From Streptacidiphilus sp. PB12-B1b (lineage in GTDB: Bacteria; Actinomycetota; Actinomycetes; Streptomycetales; Streptomycetaceae): a stretch of DNA of 64,000 bases. Under the pieces are notes generated by a model that worked only from the letters and a program-made list of their open reading frames with translations, did not search any database and was not told the origin of the DNA. Location of the stretch: assembly GCF_014084125.1 (NCBI RefSeq), contig NZ_CP048405.1:5580001-5644000 (forward strand), in the 5' to 3' direction. Positions 51,113-62,318 of this stretch are shown one piece after another (within the stretch, counting starts at the first letter, position 1; the number at the start of each line of letters is the position of its first letter). A program made the translations under genes and the position numbers.

Positions 51113-52090
51113 ATGGCAGACGACTTCTACGAGGTGCTGGGCGTCCCCCGCACCGCCGACGCCGCCGAGATCCAGCAGGCGTTCCGTACGCTGGCCCGTC
51201 GCTACCACCCGGACGTCAACCGCGACCCGGCCGCAGAGGAGCGCTTCAAGCAGATCAATGAGGCGTACAGCGTGCTGTCGGATCCCGGCACCCGGGCCCG
51301 CTACGACCGCTTCGGCCCCGACTTCCGGCAGGTTCCGGAGGACTACGACGAGCGTGTCGCGGCCGGCCGGGGTTTCGGCGGCGGAGCCGGCGCGTACCGC
51401 GGCAGTCCCTTCGGAGGCGCCCGTGGCGACGACCGGGCAGGTACCCGGAGCTGGACGCAGACCGGCTTCGACGGCTCTGGCGTCGACTTCGAGGACCTCT
51501 TCGGGGGCATGTTCGGCGGCCGGGCGGGCGGCGCAGGGCGGGGCAGCCCGATCCCCGGCGCGGACCAGGAAGCCGAACTCACGCTCAGTGTGGAGGAGGC
51601 GTACCGGGGCGGCCGGCGGAAGATCACCCTCGGCGGACCCGGCGGGGAGCGCAGCTACGACGTCACCGTCCCGGCCGGCGTCGTCGACGGGCAGCGCATT
51701 CGGCTCGCAGGGGAGGGCGGCCGGGGCCGCGGCCCGGGCGCCGCCGGGGACCTCTATCTGGTGGTCCGCATCGCCCCCCATCCCCGCTATCGGCTCGTCG
51801 GGCGCGACATCCACGTCGATCTGCCGGTCACCGCCTGGGAGGCCGCACTGGGGGCGACGGTGCCGGTCTCCGGTCCGGGCGGAACGGTCAAGGTGCATGT
51901 GCCGCCCGGTACCTCCACCGGCCGCCGACTGCGGTTGCGCGGCGAAGGGATGCCCCACCCCACAGGTTCCCCCGGTCACCTCTACGCCGAGATCCAGGTG
52001 ATGGTGCCGCCCTCGCCCAGCCCGCGCGAGCGCGAGTTGTTCGAGGAGCTGGCCGCCGTCTCCTCCTTCGACCCGAGGAGACAGACATGA
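51113..52090 (+). CDS. dnaJ: class B J-protein (DnaJ/CbpA type)
   Basis: This 325-residue co-chaperone stimulates DnaK ATPase. The J domain (4-68) has HPD at 32-34 (YHPDVNRDP). A Gly/Phe-rich linker ([22 protein letters not shown]) and two C-terminal beta domains follow. It has no cysteine zinc finger, so it is CbpA-like, which fits the CbpM-like gene next door. The stop overlaps that gene by four bases (ATGA). Confidence 0.95.
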   Translation: MADDFYEVLGVPRTADAAEIQQAFRTLARRYHPDVNRDPAAEERFKQINEAYSVLSDPGTRARYDRFGPDFRQVPEDYDERVAAGRGFGGGAGAYRGSPFGGARGDDRAGTRSWTQTGFDGSGVDFEDLFGGMFGGRAGGAGRGSPIPGADQEAELTLSVEEAYRGGRRKITLGGPGGERSYDVTVPAGVVDGQRIRLAGEGGRGRGPGAAGDLYLVVRIAPHPRYRLVGRDIHVDLPVTAWEAALGATVPVSGPGGTVKVHVPPGTSTGRRLRLRGEGMPHPTGSPGHLYAEIQVMVPPSPSPRERELFEELAAVSSFDPRRQT

Positions 52091-52466
52091 GAGCCGAACA
52101 CCGTTCTCCCGCCGAAGGCGCCGGACAGCCCCGCACCAGGGCTGTCTACCCCCTGGTGCGGGTCTACCGGACCAGCCCCAGCCCCTACCAGCTCCCCCTC
52201 GCCGGAGCGGCCAGCAGGAGTGGGCTGCCGCCCGAACTCGTCAGCCGCTTCGTCGCCCTCGGGCTGGTGGACGCCGAGCGTGACGCCCGGGGTCGACTGT
52301 GGTTCCGGCCGAGCGCGCCGTCGGCCATCGCCCGGGTGCAGCGGCTGCGGGCCGGACTGGGCCTCAACTACGCGGCCATCGGCGTCGTCCTGGACCTGCT
52401 CGGCCGCGTCGAACGCCTGGAAAACGCACTGCGGCGCAGCGAACGAGCCGCCAAGGAGCCCACACC

Positions 52467-52476
<10 letters not shown>
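52087..52476 (+). CDS. CbpM/MerR-like chaperone modulator
   Basis: This is a 129-residue protein. A winged-helix MerR_2/CbpM-like domain covers residues about 20-110: [40 protein letters not shown] and [20 protein letters not shown]. CbpM-type proteins bind the J domain of CbpA and restrain it; the MerR relative HspR represses chaperone operons. Either role is possible: modulator of the overlapping dnaJ product or repressor of the operon. It overlaps dnaJ by 4 bp and clpB by 10 bp. Confidence 0.82.
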
Positions 52477-55090
<2,614 letters not shown>

Positions 55091-55091
<1 letters not shown>

Positions 55092-55621
55092 TGACTACTT
55101 CTCCGGAAAACCGTGCCGACCGTGCCGACCGCGGCGGCGGTAACGACGGCGCCGAGACCTCGGTGCGGACGGTCGCCTGCGCCAACTGCGGCCGGACCAA
55201 CCGCGTACCCGCCGCGGCGCAGGGCAGCCCGCGCTGCGGAAACTGTCGGGCCCCGCTGCCGTGGATCACCGAAGCGGGCGACGCCGACTTCGGGGTGGTC
55301 GCCGAGCAGGCGAGCCTGCCCGTGCTGGTCGACCTCTGGGCCACCTGGTGCGGCCCCTGCCGCCAGGTGAGCCCAGCGCTCGAACGGGTCGCCGAGGACC
55401 TGGCTGGCCGGATCAAGCTGGTGAAGGTCGACATCGACAAGTCCCCGCTCCTGGCACGGCGGTTCGAGGTCCAAGCCGTACCCACCCTGCTGCTTCTCGA
55501 CCACGGCAGGCCCATCGCCCGCCAGACCGGTGCCGCACCCGCGAACGCGCTGCGCCACTGGCTGGACAAGTCGCTGCCGGCGTCCCACGCACCGGCCGAT
55601 CCCACCTCTGGGAGGCTGTGA
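55091..55621 (+). CDS. thioredoxin with N-terminal zinc ribbon (Trx2/TrxC type)
   Basis: This is a 176-residue protein. A zinc ribbon carries C30, C33, C49 and C52 (ACANCG and RCGNC). The thioredoxin fold has the active site WCGPC (C87/C90) and the cis-proline region AVPTLLLLDHG. The domain order matches thioredoxin-2, which responds to oxidative and heat stress and, like Hsp33, uses zinc-bound thiols. It directly overlaps clpB and the next gene, so it should be made in step with the chaperones. It has a Ser/Ala/Pro-rich tail. Confidence 0.93.
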
Positions 55622-55884
55622 TGACCGGACTTCCCGACCCGCACCTGTCCATGGTCCAGCCCGTGGTGCCCAGAACACCGCAGGGCTGCGAAGACTGCCT
55701 GCGCATGGGGACTCCCTGGCTGCACCTGCGCCTGTGCCTGACCTGCGGCCACGTCGGCTGCTGCGACTCCTCGCCGATGCGGCACGCCCGTGCTCACTCG
55801 GCGAGCGACGGGCACCCCATCGTTCGGTCGTTCGAACCCGGCGAGGACTGGCGGTGGTGTTTCGTGCACGAGGCGATGGTCTGA
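55621..55884 (+). CDS. UBP-type zinc finger (ZnF-UBP) protein
   Basis: This is an 87-residue protein with cysteines and histidines spaced as in a ZnF-UBP/BUZ domain: CEDC (23-26), CLTCGHVGCCD (39-49), then H55, H59 and H65. In eukaryotes this fold binds the free ubiquitin C-terminus (LRGG). Bacterial members are unexplained and may bind a peptide C-terminus, perhaps of a Pup- or ThiS-like protein, or a misfolded client. It overlaps the thioredoxin gene by 1 base (TGATG). Its conserved tryptophan and arginine surface (GEDWRWCF) is retained. Confidence 0.85.
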   Translation: MTGLPDPHLSMVQPVVPRTPQGCEDCLRMGTPWLHLRLCLTCGHVGCCDSSPMRHARAHSASDGHPIVRSFEPGEDWRWCFVHEAMV

Positions 55885-55908
55885 GCCCGGCGAGCCCGCC
55901 CGGTGCTT

Positions 55909-55946
55909 CTTCCGCCTCCGCCACTGCCTTCCGCCTCCGCCACTGC
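55909..55946. repeat. 19-bp perfect tandem repeat
   Basis: CTTCCGCCTCCGCCACTGC occurs twice head to tail (55909-55927 and 55928-55946) in the 84-bp gap before the flavoenzyme gene. It lies just before the ribosome binding site GAAGGGAGCG and may affect translation or mark slippage. Confidence 0.75.
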
Positions 55947-55968
55947 TTTCCGTCGAAGGGAGCGAATC

Positions 55969-57651
55969 GTGCCGACGCCCACGCCCACGCCGACAGCCGA
56001 CGTCCATGGCGCCTATCCGCCGCTGACGGACGACCAGATCGCGATCCTGAGATCCTGCGGACAGGTACGGCCGGTCCGCGAAGGGGAACAGCTCTTCCGG
56101 GCGGGCGAACCCAGCGAGGAGTTCTTCGTCGTCCTCAGCGGCACGGTGGCCGTGGTCGAAGGCCACGGCGACCACGAGCAGGTCGTCCAGTTGCACGGTC
56201 CGCACAGCTTCCTCGGCGAACTCGGCGTACTGGAGGGCCAGACCGCCTTCCTCAGCGCGGTGGTGAGAACACCTGGCGAGGTTCTGGCGGTGGGTTCGGC
56301 CGCCCTGCGCGACCTGCTCAGCGGCGAACCCGCGCTCGGCGACGTGATCGTGCGGGCCTACCTGCTGCGCCGTACGATGCTGGCCGGCGCGGGCACGGGC
56401 TTCCGCATCATCGGCTCCGCCTTCTCCCCCGACACCCGCCGGCTGCTGGAGTTCGCCGCCCGCAACCGCCTCCCGCACCGCTGGGCCGACCTGGAGAAGG
56501 ACACCGAGGCGGAGGCGCTGCTCACGCGTCTTGGCATCGCTCCGGAGGACACCCCGATCGTCGTCTGGCACGACTACCGGGTGCTGCGCAATCCCTCCGA
56601 CGTCGAACTCGCCCAGGTGATCGGGCTGCGGACCGAGACCGTCGCGCGGACCGTCTGCGAACTGCTGGTGGTCGGCGCCGGGCCCGGGGGCCTGGCCGCA
56701 GCGGTGTACGGAGCCTCCGAGGGGCTCTCCACCGTCGTCCTGGACGCGGTGGCGACCGGCGGCCAGGCCGGTACGTCGTCCCGGATCGAGAACTACCTCG
56801 GTTTCCCCGCGGGGATCTCCGGCATGGAGCTCGCCGAACGCGCCGTCGTGCAGGCCACCCGGTTCGGCGCCCGTATCGCCGTCCCCGCCGAGGCCGCCGG
56901 ACTCGAACAGCGCGACGGGACCAACGTGGTGCGGTTCGCCGACGGCAGCACTGTCACCGCCGGCAACGTGGTGGTGGCCACCGGCGCCCGCTACCGGCGG
57001 CTCGCCGTCCGCGGCGTCGAGCGGTTCGAAGGGCTGGGGATCCACTACGCCGCCACCCTCTGGGAGGCACGGACCTGCCGTCTTGACACGGTCGCCGTCG
57101 TCGGCGGCGGCAACTCCGCCGGCCAGGCAGCACTGTTCATGGCGCGCGAGTCGCCTGCCGTACATCTGCTGGTCCGCGGCGGAGACCTGGGCCACAGCAT
57201 GTCGCGCTATCTGATCGACCGGATCGAGCGGCACCCGCGGATCCACGTCCGGCTGCACACCGAGGTCCGGGAGGTCGTCGGCGAGGACCGGGTCGAATCC
57301 CTCGTCGTCGAGGACAACCGCACTCGCGAGCAGGGGGTGCTGGCGGCCCGTGCCCTGTTCGTCTTCATCGGCGCGCGCCCCGCCACCTCCTGGCTCGCCG
57401 ACGCCGTCACCCTGGACCGGCGCGGCTTCATTCCGACCGGGCAGGACGTGGCCCGGGCAACAGCGGACCTCTGGAAACCCCTGGCCCGTACCCCGCTCGC
57501 CCTGGAGACCAGTCTGCCGGGAGTCTTCGCCGTCGGCGACGTCCGCAGCGGCTCGGTCAAGCGGGTGGCCTCCGCAGTCGGCGAGGGCGCTATGGCCGTC
57601 CGCTTGGTGCACGAGCACCTCGGGGAGGTGGGACCACCCGCCATCCGGTGA
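55969..57651 (+). CDS. cNMP-domain / FAD-dependent thioredoxin-reductase-like oxidoreductase
   Basis: This is a 560-residue fusion. Residues about 15-125 form a cyclic-nucleotide-binding beta roll (EGEQLFRAGEPSEEFFVVLS, HSFLGELGVLEGQTAF). Residues 130-225 are a linker that looks thioredoxin/glutaredoxin-like. Residues 230-560 form an FAD/NAD(P)H domain with VVGAGPGGLAAAV, GGQAGTSSRIENYLGFP, VVGGGNSAGQAA and FAVGDVRSGSVKRVASAVGE. The CxxC disulfide of classical thioredoxin reductase is not present. It is probably a redox sensor or flavoprotein partner of the operon's thioredoxin, switched by a ligand at the cNMP domain. The start is GTG 55969. Confidence 0.9.
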   Translation: MPTPTPTPTADVHGAYPPLTDDQIAILRSCGQVRPVREGEQLFRAGEPSEEFFVVLSGTVAVVEGHGDHEQVVQLHGPHSFLGELGVLEGQTAFLSAVVRTPGEVLAVGSAALRDLLSGEPALGDVIVRAYLLRRTMLAGAGTGFRIIGSAFSPDTRRLLEFAARNRLPHRWADLEKDTEAEALLTRLGIAPEDTPIVVWHDYRVLRNPSDVELAQVIGLRTETVARTVCELLVVGAGPGGLAAAVYGASEGLSTVVLDAVATGGQAGTSSRIENYLGFPAGISGMELAERAVVQATRFGARIAVPAEAAGLEQRDGTNVVRFADGSTVTAGNVVVATGARYRRLAVRGVERFEGLGIHYAATLWEARTCRLDTVAVVGGGNSAGQAALFMARESPAVHLLVRGGDLGHSMSRYLIDRIERHPRIHVRLHTEVREVVGEDRVESLVVEDNRTREQGVLAARALFVFIGARPATSWLADAVTLDRRGFIPTGQDVARATADLWKPLARTPLALETSLPGVFAVGDVRSGSVKRVASAVGEGAMAVRLVHEHLGEVGPPAIR

Positions 57652-57687
57652 CCTCAGCCCATCCACCAACGCGAGAAGGGAAATGAG

Positions 57688-58137
57688 ATGCCTGTCATGG
57701 GAGTTACCAAGTTCGAGCGCTTCTTCCGCGCAGCCGCCGGCCTCGACGTCAACAAGAATGACCTCAAGCGCTACAACGACTTCGTGGACGCCAAGCTCTA
57801 CGACCTCTTCCTCATCGGCACGGCCCATGCCAAGGCCAACGACCGGGACATCATCGAGCCACAGGACCTCCCGGTCACGAAAGGCCTGCAGGAGAGCATC
57901 CACGCCTTCCAGAAGCTGGAGGAGAGCATCGAACTGCGCCCCCTGCTCGACCAGCTCGCCGCCCGCCCCGACCTCGGCATGGACGCCACCGAGGACACCC
58001 GGCAGCGGCTGCCCGACCTGGCCGGCGGCCTCAGCGTCGCCCTCGCCCGCGCCGTCCACGCCCTCGCCGGCGACACCCGCCGCCCCTCCGCGGACCAGTG
58101 GGACGAGGCTTTCGAACTCTTCGACCTGCTGATCTGA
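57688..58137 (+). CDS. DUF1931 histone-fold protein
   Basis: This 149-residue protein is of the DUF1931 family, whose known structures show two fused histone folds. Matching features: VTKFERFFRAAAGLDVNKND, RYNDFVDAKLYDLFLIGTAH, IIEPQDLPVTKGLQESIHAF. The product could bind DNA or the stress proteins encoded upstream; its role is unknown in any organism. ATG 57688 follows GAGAAGGG. It closes the operon, 36 bp after the flavoenzyme. The 112 bp after it hold no gene. Confidence 0.9.
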   Translation: MPVMGVTKFERFFRAAAGLDVNKNDLKRYNDFVDAKLYDLFLIGTAHAKANDRDIIEPQDLPVTKGLQESIHAFQKLEESIELRPLLDQLAARPDLGMDATEDTRQRLPDLAGGLSVALARAVHALAGDTRRPSADQWDEAFELFDLLI

Positions 58138-58249
58138 TCCACCGGTCGACGCTGGGAAGAGAGCATCCAGCCGAGCTGATCCGCGCCTGCGCGGCGATGC
58201 TGCCCTCGGCGGTGGACCGCGTCCATCGGGTCGCGGCTGGGCCGACGCC

Positions 58250-58770
58250 TCAAGCGTGTTCCTCCGTGGCGTGGGAGTCGGTGAGGGTGGGGGCGCCGGC
58301 TGCCGCGATCGCACCGACGACGACCGCCAGGACGGCGTAGGCGATCCGCTCGCCGTGGAAGAAGGACTGCACCGGGGCGTCGCTCCAGGTGCCTGCGGGC
58401 AGCCGGGTGGTGACCAGCAGGGCGATCATGGTGCCGGTCACGGCGGTGCCGACGCTGGTGCCGACCTCCTGGGCGGTGTCGTTGAGTGCGGTGCCCATCG
58501 ACGTGCGGTTCTCCGGCATCGCACCGACGAGCGCGATGGCGCAGATCGTCATCACGGTGCGCAGACCGATGGTCATCACCACCATGCAGACCGCGATGAC
58601 GAGGCACCCGTGGCGGACGCCCCAGGCGAGACCGGCCAGCGAGCCGCCCAGGCAGGCGGCGCCCACCAGGCAGGCGATGCGGTGGCCGAACCTTTTTGTG
58701 AGCCACTCGGACAGCGGGGTCGCCGCGATCATGGTCATGATGACCCAGCGCATGGAGGTCTCGGGCGAGC
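58250..58770 (-). pseudogene. MFS transporter C-terminal remnant
   Basis: The minus frame gives a DHA2-type MFS C-terminal half: MIAATPLSEWLTKRFGHRIA, LGGSLAGLAWGVRHGCLVIA, NRTSMGTALNDTAQEVGTSV and a last helix IAYAVLAVVVGAIAAAGAP. The N-terminal helices are missing. Upstream, near 58770, the coding shifts to another frame that reads HLPMLEDGILPLGG and PATNLAYEWLARDL, probably part of a different gene, so this looks like a deletion fusion. Confidence 0.65.
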
Positions 58771-58879
58771 CATTCGTACGCGAGATTGGTCGCCGGGCGG
58801 TGGCCGCCGAGCGGCAGGATCCCGTCCTCCAGCATGGGGAGGTGGTAGGCCGTGGGTGACTCGGGCGGGCCGGCGGTCG

Positions 58880-59329
58880 GCCTGTGCCAGTGGGCCCTTG
58901 GCCTGGATGGGTCTCGGTTCGCAACTCGATTGTGGGCGTTGTACCTTGTGGCTGGTTCGGGATCGGGTACCACGCGAAGTTCAAGCGGCCGGGGTGCCCG
59001 TCCTCGCCGTCCGGCGGCTGGGTGATCGTGCCGCGGATCTCTACGGGGAGGATGCTGTACAGGCCCAGGGCGGATCCGAATGCGGGGAAGTTCGTCTGGA
59101 CCAGGTCCAGGTACCCGGTGACGGCGACCGTAAGGGTTAGGGCCATCAGTTCCTCGGCGCGTGGGTGTGAGTATCCCTGTGACATCCGCCGGTTTCGCAG
59201 CGTCGGCTGGTCCGGGGACGGCCAGGGGCGTGGGAGGGCCGTGCCCCCGAAGCGTTGGAGCTGCGCGTCCAGCCAGAGTACGTCGGCCGAGTTGATGCTG
59301 TGTCTGCCCTTGTGCCAGGTGGATGACAC
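58880..59329 (-). CDS. hypothetical protein, N-terminal part, possibly truncated
   Basis: From about GTG 59329, a frame encodes about 150 protein-like residues (SADVLWLDAQLQRFGGTA, LALTLTVAVTGYLDLVQTNF, SALGLYSILPVEIRG) before running into the degenerate join with the MFS remnant near 58880. No family is recognised; a later start at ATG 59185 (MSQGYSHPRAEEL) is possible. Confidence 0.35.
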
Positions 59330-59695
59330 CTCGACATTCGACGTTTTCGCAGGTGCGATGGGATGCGCCTGATCGGCCGGGTTACGGCGGTTGCGGGCTG
59401 ATCGCCCAGGACTCCAGCACGACGCTCAGCGGCGGAGGGCAGCGTCCAACAGGCGAGTCAGTTCGCCGATGCGTCTGCCGCCGGCCGGTGCCACCGGATA
59501 GCGCTTGAGCACGTCGACGAGCGCCGGGGTCGCGTGGCCCGGCCCTTGCCGATTACCTCATCCATGCAGGTGGGATGGCCCTTCGATGTCGAGTGCAGGG
59601 GTGCTCAAGTAGGCGCCGTCGCACGGTGGCGGCAAGTGCGGCATGATGATCGGTCGTGCTGCTGAAACTGGCGTACCTGGGCATGACGAACACGT
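59330..59695. other. no supported gene
   Basis: About 365 bp with only short overlapping frames on both strands; none has a ribosome binding site or a recognisable family. It lies between the hypothetical fragment and an IS3 tail and is probably eroded sequence. Confidence 0.4.
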
Positions 59696-59698
59696 TCG

Positions 59699-59806
59699 CG
59701 CTGGATCAAGGACTACAACGAACGAAGACTCCACTCCGCCACCGGCTTCCAAACACCGACGGCAGCACGAACCGCTTGGCAAGATCGAATGGCCATGGCC
59801 GCATAG
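59699..59806 (+). pseudogene. IS3-family transposase C-terminal tail
   Basis: One plus frame reads RWIKDYNERRLHSATGFQTP and then ARTAWQDRMAMAA before TAG 59804-59806. The W-I-x-x-Y-N-x-R-R-x-H-S-A-x-G-x-x-T-P pattern is the end of the integrase core of IS3-type OrfB proteins. Only this tip remains. Confidence 0.65.
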
Positions 59807-59891
59807 CCGCAGGGGTTGAAAACCGTGTCGACTCCAACGCAACGCGCACGGCCGTCCCAGTGCAACCCACCATACTGCTGGAGCCCGGCAT

Positions 59892-60221
59892 TCAGGCGAC
59901 TTTGACGGCATGCGGGCCGATGCTGACCGTGACGTCGACGTGGCCGCCGAGCGCGGCTGCATAGGCGCGCAAAGTCTCCAATTCCATGGCTTCGATGTCG
60001 CCGTGCTCAATCTGGGAGATCCGCGACTGCGAAACTCCCACGAGTGCGGCGACCTCAGCCTGGGTCTTGCCCACCAGCTTGCGCAGCTCCGCCAAGTGGA
60101 AGCCGGCCACCTGCGCATCAAGCTGGGCATCCGCCCGTGCCCGCAGCTGCGGATCGGCCAGTTCCGGATGACGCCGGTGCGCCTCCGCCTTCACATCCTG
60201 CCAACGCCGTGCCGGACTCAT
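59892..60221 (-). CDS. HigA-type antitoxin (XRE helix-turn-helix)
   Basis: This is a 109-residue protein. A helical N-terminal part (PELADPQLRARADAQLDAQV) is followed by a Cro/C1 helix-turn-helix (about 50-100, KTQAEVAALVGVSQSRISQI). The stop-start overlap with the toxin gene (ATGA, 60218-60221), toxin first, is the HigBA order. It should neutralise the toxin and repress the operon. The start at ATG 60221 fits the overlap; a longer upstream frame is on the toxin coding sequence. Confidence 0.85.
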   Translation of the reverse strand: MSPARRWQDVKAEAHRRHPELADPQLRARADAQLDAQVAGFHLAELRKLVGKTQAEVAALVGVSQSRISQIEHGDIEAMELETLRAYAAALGGHVDVTVSIGPHAVKVA

Positions 60222-60598
60222 CGCCTCTCCTCCTTCACCTGCTGATCCCGTTCGGCCTTCTTCTCGTCCCGATAGGCCGTGTAGCGCTGCTCCGCCAGCG
60301 CCATCGCCTCCGGATACCACCGCGACCAACGCCCGGCCTTGTCGCCCGCCACCAGGAAGACCGCCTCCCGATCCGGGTCGAACACGAACAACAGCCGCAA
60401 CTCACTACGACCGCGCGAACCGGGCCTCAGCTCCTTCAGCTTGGGCAAGCTGCTTCCGGCCAGCGTGTCGACCAACGGCCGACCCAGCGCCGGTCCCACC
60501 TCGGACAGGCGGTCCAGAGCACGCTCTACCAGCACCGCCGTCTCCGGTTCAGACTCACACAGCCCCAGGAACCACAGCTCTACCGGCTCCAGAAGCAC
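60218..60598 (-). CDS. HigB/RelE-superfamily toxin
   Basis: This 126-residue protein is of the HigB-like (Gp49/PF05973-type) mRNA-interferase family: VELWFLGLCESEPETAVLVE, then LPKLKELRPGSRGRSELRLL and FVFDPDREAVFLVAGDKAGR, with the basic catalytic surface (R and K in KELRPG, RSELR) visible. It cuts mRNA on the ribosome when unneutralised. GTG 60598 has GTAGGAG just upstream. It is translationally coupled to the antitoxin. Confidence 0.85.
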   Translation of the reverse strand: MLLEPVELWFLGLCESEPETAVLVERALDRLSEVGPALGRPLVDTLAGSSLPKLKELRPGSRGRSELRLLFVFDPDREAVFLVAGDKAGRWSRWYPEAMALAEQRYTAYRDEKKAERDQQVKEERR

Positions 60599-60620
60599 GA
60601 TCTCCTACGACACGCCTACC

Positions 60621-60649
60621 AATATAACCCACAGCTCATATCAGGACCA
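60621..60649 (-). promoter_or_regulatory. candidate promoter of the toxin-antitoxin operon
   Basis: Read on the minus strand, TGGTCC and TATATT are separated by exactly 17 bp, about 23 bp before the toxin start. This is an AT-rich patch in GC-rich DNA. The -35 match is weak. The rest of 60599-60936 has no gene. Confidence 0.4.
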
Positions 60650-60883
60650 GGCCACCACCAAAATTCACCCAACCAGCCGCACTCCCCCTCACACGCCTCA
60701 CGTCCGAACGTCCGCACCGACGTCACCGACAGGACAGCTCCATCTCCCACCCGGGCCGACCCAAGGAGACCCCCACGCGCGATGACCTGCACGGACGGCA
60801 CATCCGACAGGAACAAAGCCGCCCTATACCTGCAGCGATGAACATATGAGCCCTACAGCACCGCTGGCCCTCTTCGCGCCCGC

Positions 60884-60909
60884 GCCCCCGCGAGGCTGGG
60901 CGCGGGGGC
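60884..60909. terminator. hairpin terminator separated from its gene by IS256 copy 2
   Basis: GCCCCCGCG, loop AGGCTGGG, CGCGGGGGC: a perfect 9-bp stem. Removing the IS (60937-62318 plus one target repeat) puts it about 25 bp after the original stop codon of the fibre-like gene, so it was that gene's terminator. Confidence 0.7.
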
Positions 60910-60936
60910 CACCGGGCGGGTGCGGTCAGGCAGCCA

Positions 60937-62318
60937 GGGCCTGTCCAGTCAACGGTGTAACTCGTTGGTGTGAGTTAGCGGCGGCCGATGGAGAGTCGGC
61001 CGTCGAAGGCGATGTCGAAGGCCTGCAGTGCGGGCTTCCATCGCATGGTCCAGCGTTTGCGGCCCTGCCCGGTGGGGTCCAGGCTCATGACGGCCATGTA
61101 GACGCACTTCAGCGCGGCGGCCTCGTTGGGGAAGTGCCCGCGGGCGCGGACGGCCTTGCGGATGCGCGCGTTGACGCTTTCGATCGCGTTGGTCGTGCAG
61201 ACGATCCGACGGATCTCGACGTCGAACTGGAGGAACGGAACGAACTCGGCCCAGGCGTTCTCCCAAAGCCGCACGATCGCCGGGTACTTGTCGTCCCATT
61301 CCTCCTGGAACTCCAGGAACCGGTCCTCGGCGGCCTGCGCGGTCGGCGCGGTGTAGACGGGCTTGAGCGAGCGGGAGATCTTGTCCCAGTCCTGGCGTCC
61401 CGCGTAGCGGAACGAGGCCCGCAGAAGGTGAACGACGCAGGTCTGCGTCACTGCCTGGGGCCAGACGGTGCCGATCGCGTCGGGCAGGCCCTTGAGTCCG
61501 TCGCAGACGACCATGCAGACGTCCTGGACGCCGCGGTTCTTGATCTCGGTCAGCACCTGGAGCCAGTACTTGGCACCTTCGCCGCCGTCGCCGGCCCACA
61601 GGCCGAGGATGTCGCGGGTGCCCTCGACGGTCACGGCCAGAGCCACGTAGATCGGCCGGTTGGCCACCTGGCCGTCGCGGACTTTCACGTGAATGCAGTC
61701 AATGAAGATCACCGGGTAGACCGGGTCCAAGGGCCGGTTCTGCCACTCGGCCATGCCGTCCATGACCTTGTCGGTGATGGTCGAGATGGTCTGCTTGGAC
61801 ACACTCGCGCCGTAGACCTCGGCCAGGTGGGCGGATATGTCACCGTGCGTCAGACCCCGCGCGGACAGCGACAGTACCATCTCATCGATGCCGGTCAGCC
61901 GGCGCTGGCGCTTCTTGACGATCTGCGGCTCGAAGCTGCCATCACGGTCCCGCGGAACGGTGATCTCCACCGGACCGACATCTGTCAGCACGGTCTTCGA
62001 GCGGACACCGTTGCGGCTGTTGCCGCTGCCCGAACCGGCCGGATCGTGCTTCTCGTAGCCGAGGTGATCGGTGATCTCGCCCTCCAGCGCGGACTCCAGC
62101 ACCCGCTTGGTCAGCTGCTGCAGCAGCCCTCCCTCACCGGTCAGCTGGAGCCCGCCCGCGCGGGCCCGGTCCACCAGCTGGCTGATCAACTGCTCGTCCA
62201 GCACGTCCGCCGGCGACTCGACCGAACGGACCTCTTCAACCGCCTCAACCTTGGCAGTCACGTCGCTCATCAGTGCTACTTCCATGATCGGGAGTTACAC
62301 CGAAGACCGTACAGACCC
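60937..62318 (-). mobile_element. IS256-family insertion sequence, copy 2
   Basis: It is 1382 bp, the same length as copy 1, in the opposite orientation. It is flanked by a perfect 8-bp target duplication, GGCAGCCA (60929-60936 and 62319-62326). It inserted at the stop codon of the fibre-like gene. The two copies form inverted repeats around 53.6 kb, so recombination between them could invert everything from 7324 to 60936. The intact duplication here argues that this has not happened since insertion. Confidence 0.94.
60975..62285 (-). CDS. IS256-family transposase, copy 2
   Basis: It is identical in amino-acid sequence to the copy at 5975-7285 (436 residues, DDE residues D196, D262, E369). 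No mutations separate the copies, so both are recent. Confidence 0.95.
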   Translation of the reverse strand: MEVALMSDVTAKVEAVEEVRSVESPADVLDEQLISQLVDRARAGGLQLTGEGGLLQQLTKRVLESALEGEITDHLGYEKHDPAGSGSGNSRNGVRSKTVLTDVGPVEITVPRDRDGSFEPQIVKKRQRRLTGIDEMVLSLSARGLTHGDISAHLAEVYGASVSKQTISTITDKVMDGMAEWQNRPLDPVYPVIFIDCIHVKVRDGQVANRPIYVALAVTVEGTRDILGLWAGDGGEGAKYWLQVLTEIKNRGVQDVCMVVCDGLKGLPDAIGTVWPQAVTQTCVVHLLRASFRYAGRQDWDKISRSLKPVYTAPTAQAAEDRFLEFQEEWDDKYPAIVRLWENAWAEFVPFLQFDVEIRRIVCTTNAIESVNARIRKAVRARGHFPNEAAALKCVYMAVMSLDPTGQGRKRWTMRWKPALQAFDIAFDGRLSIGRR

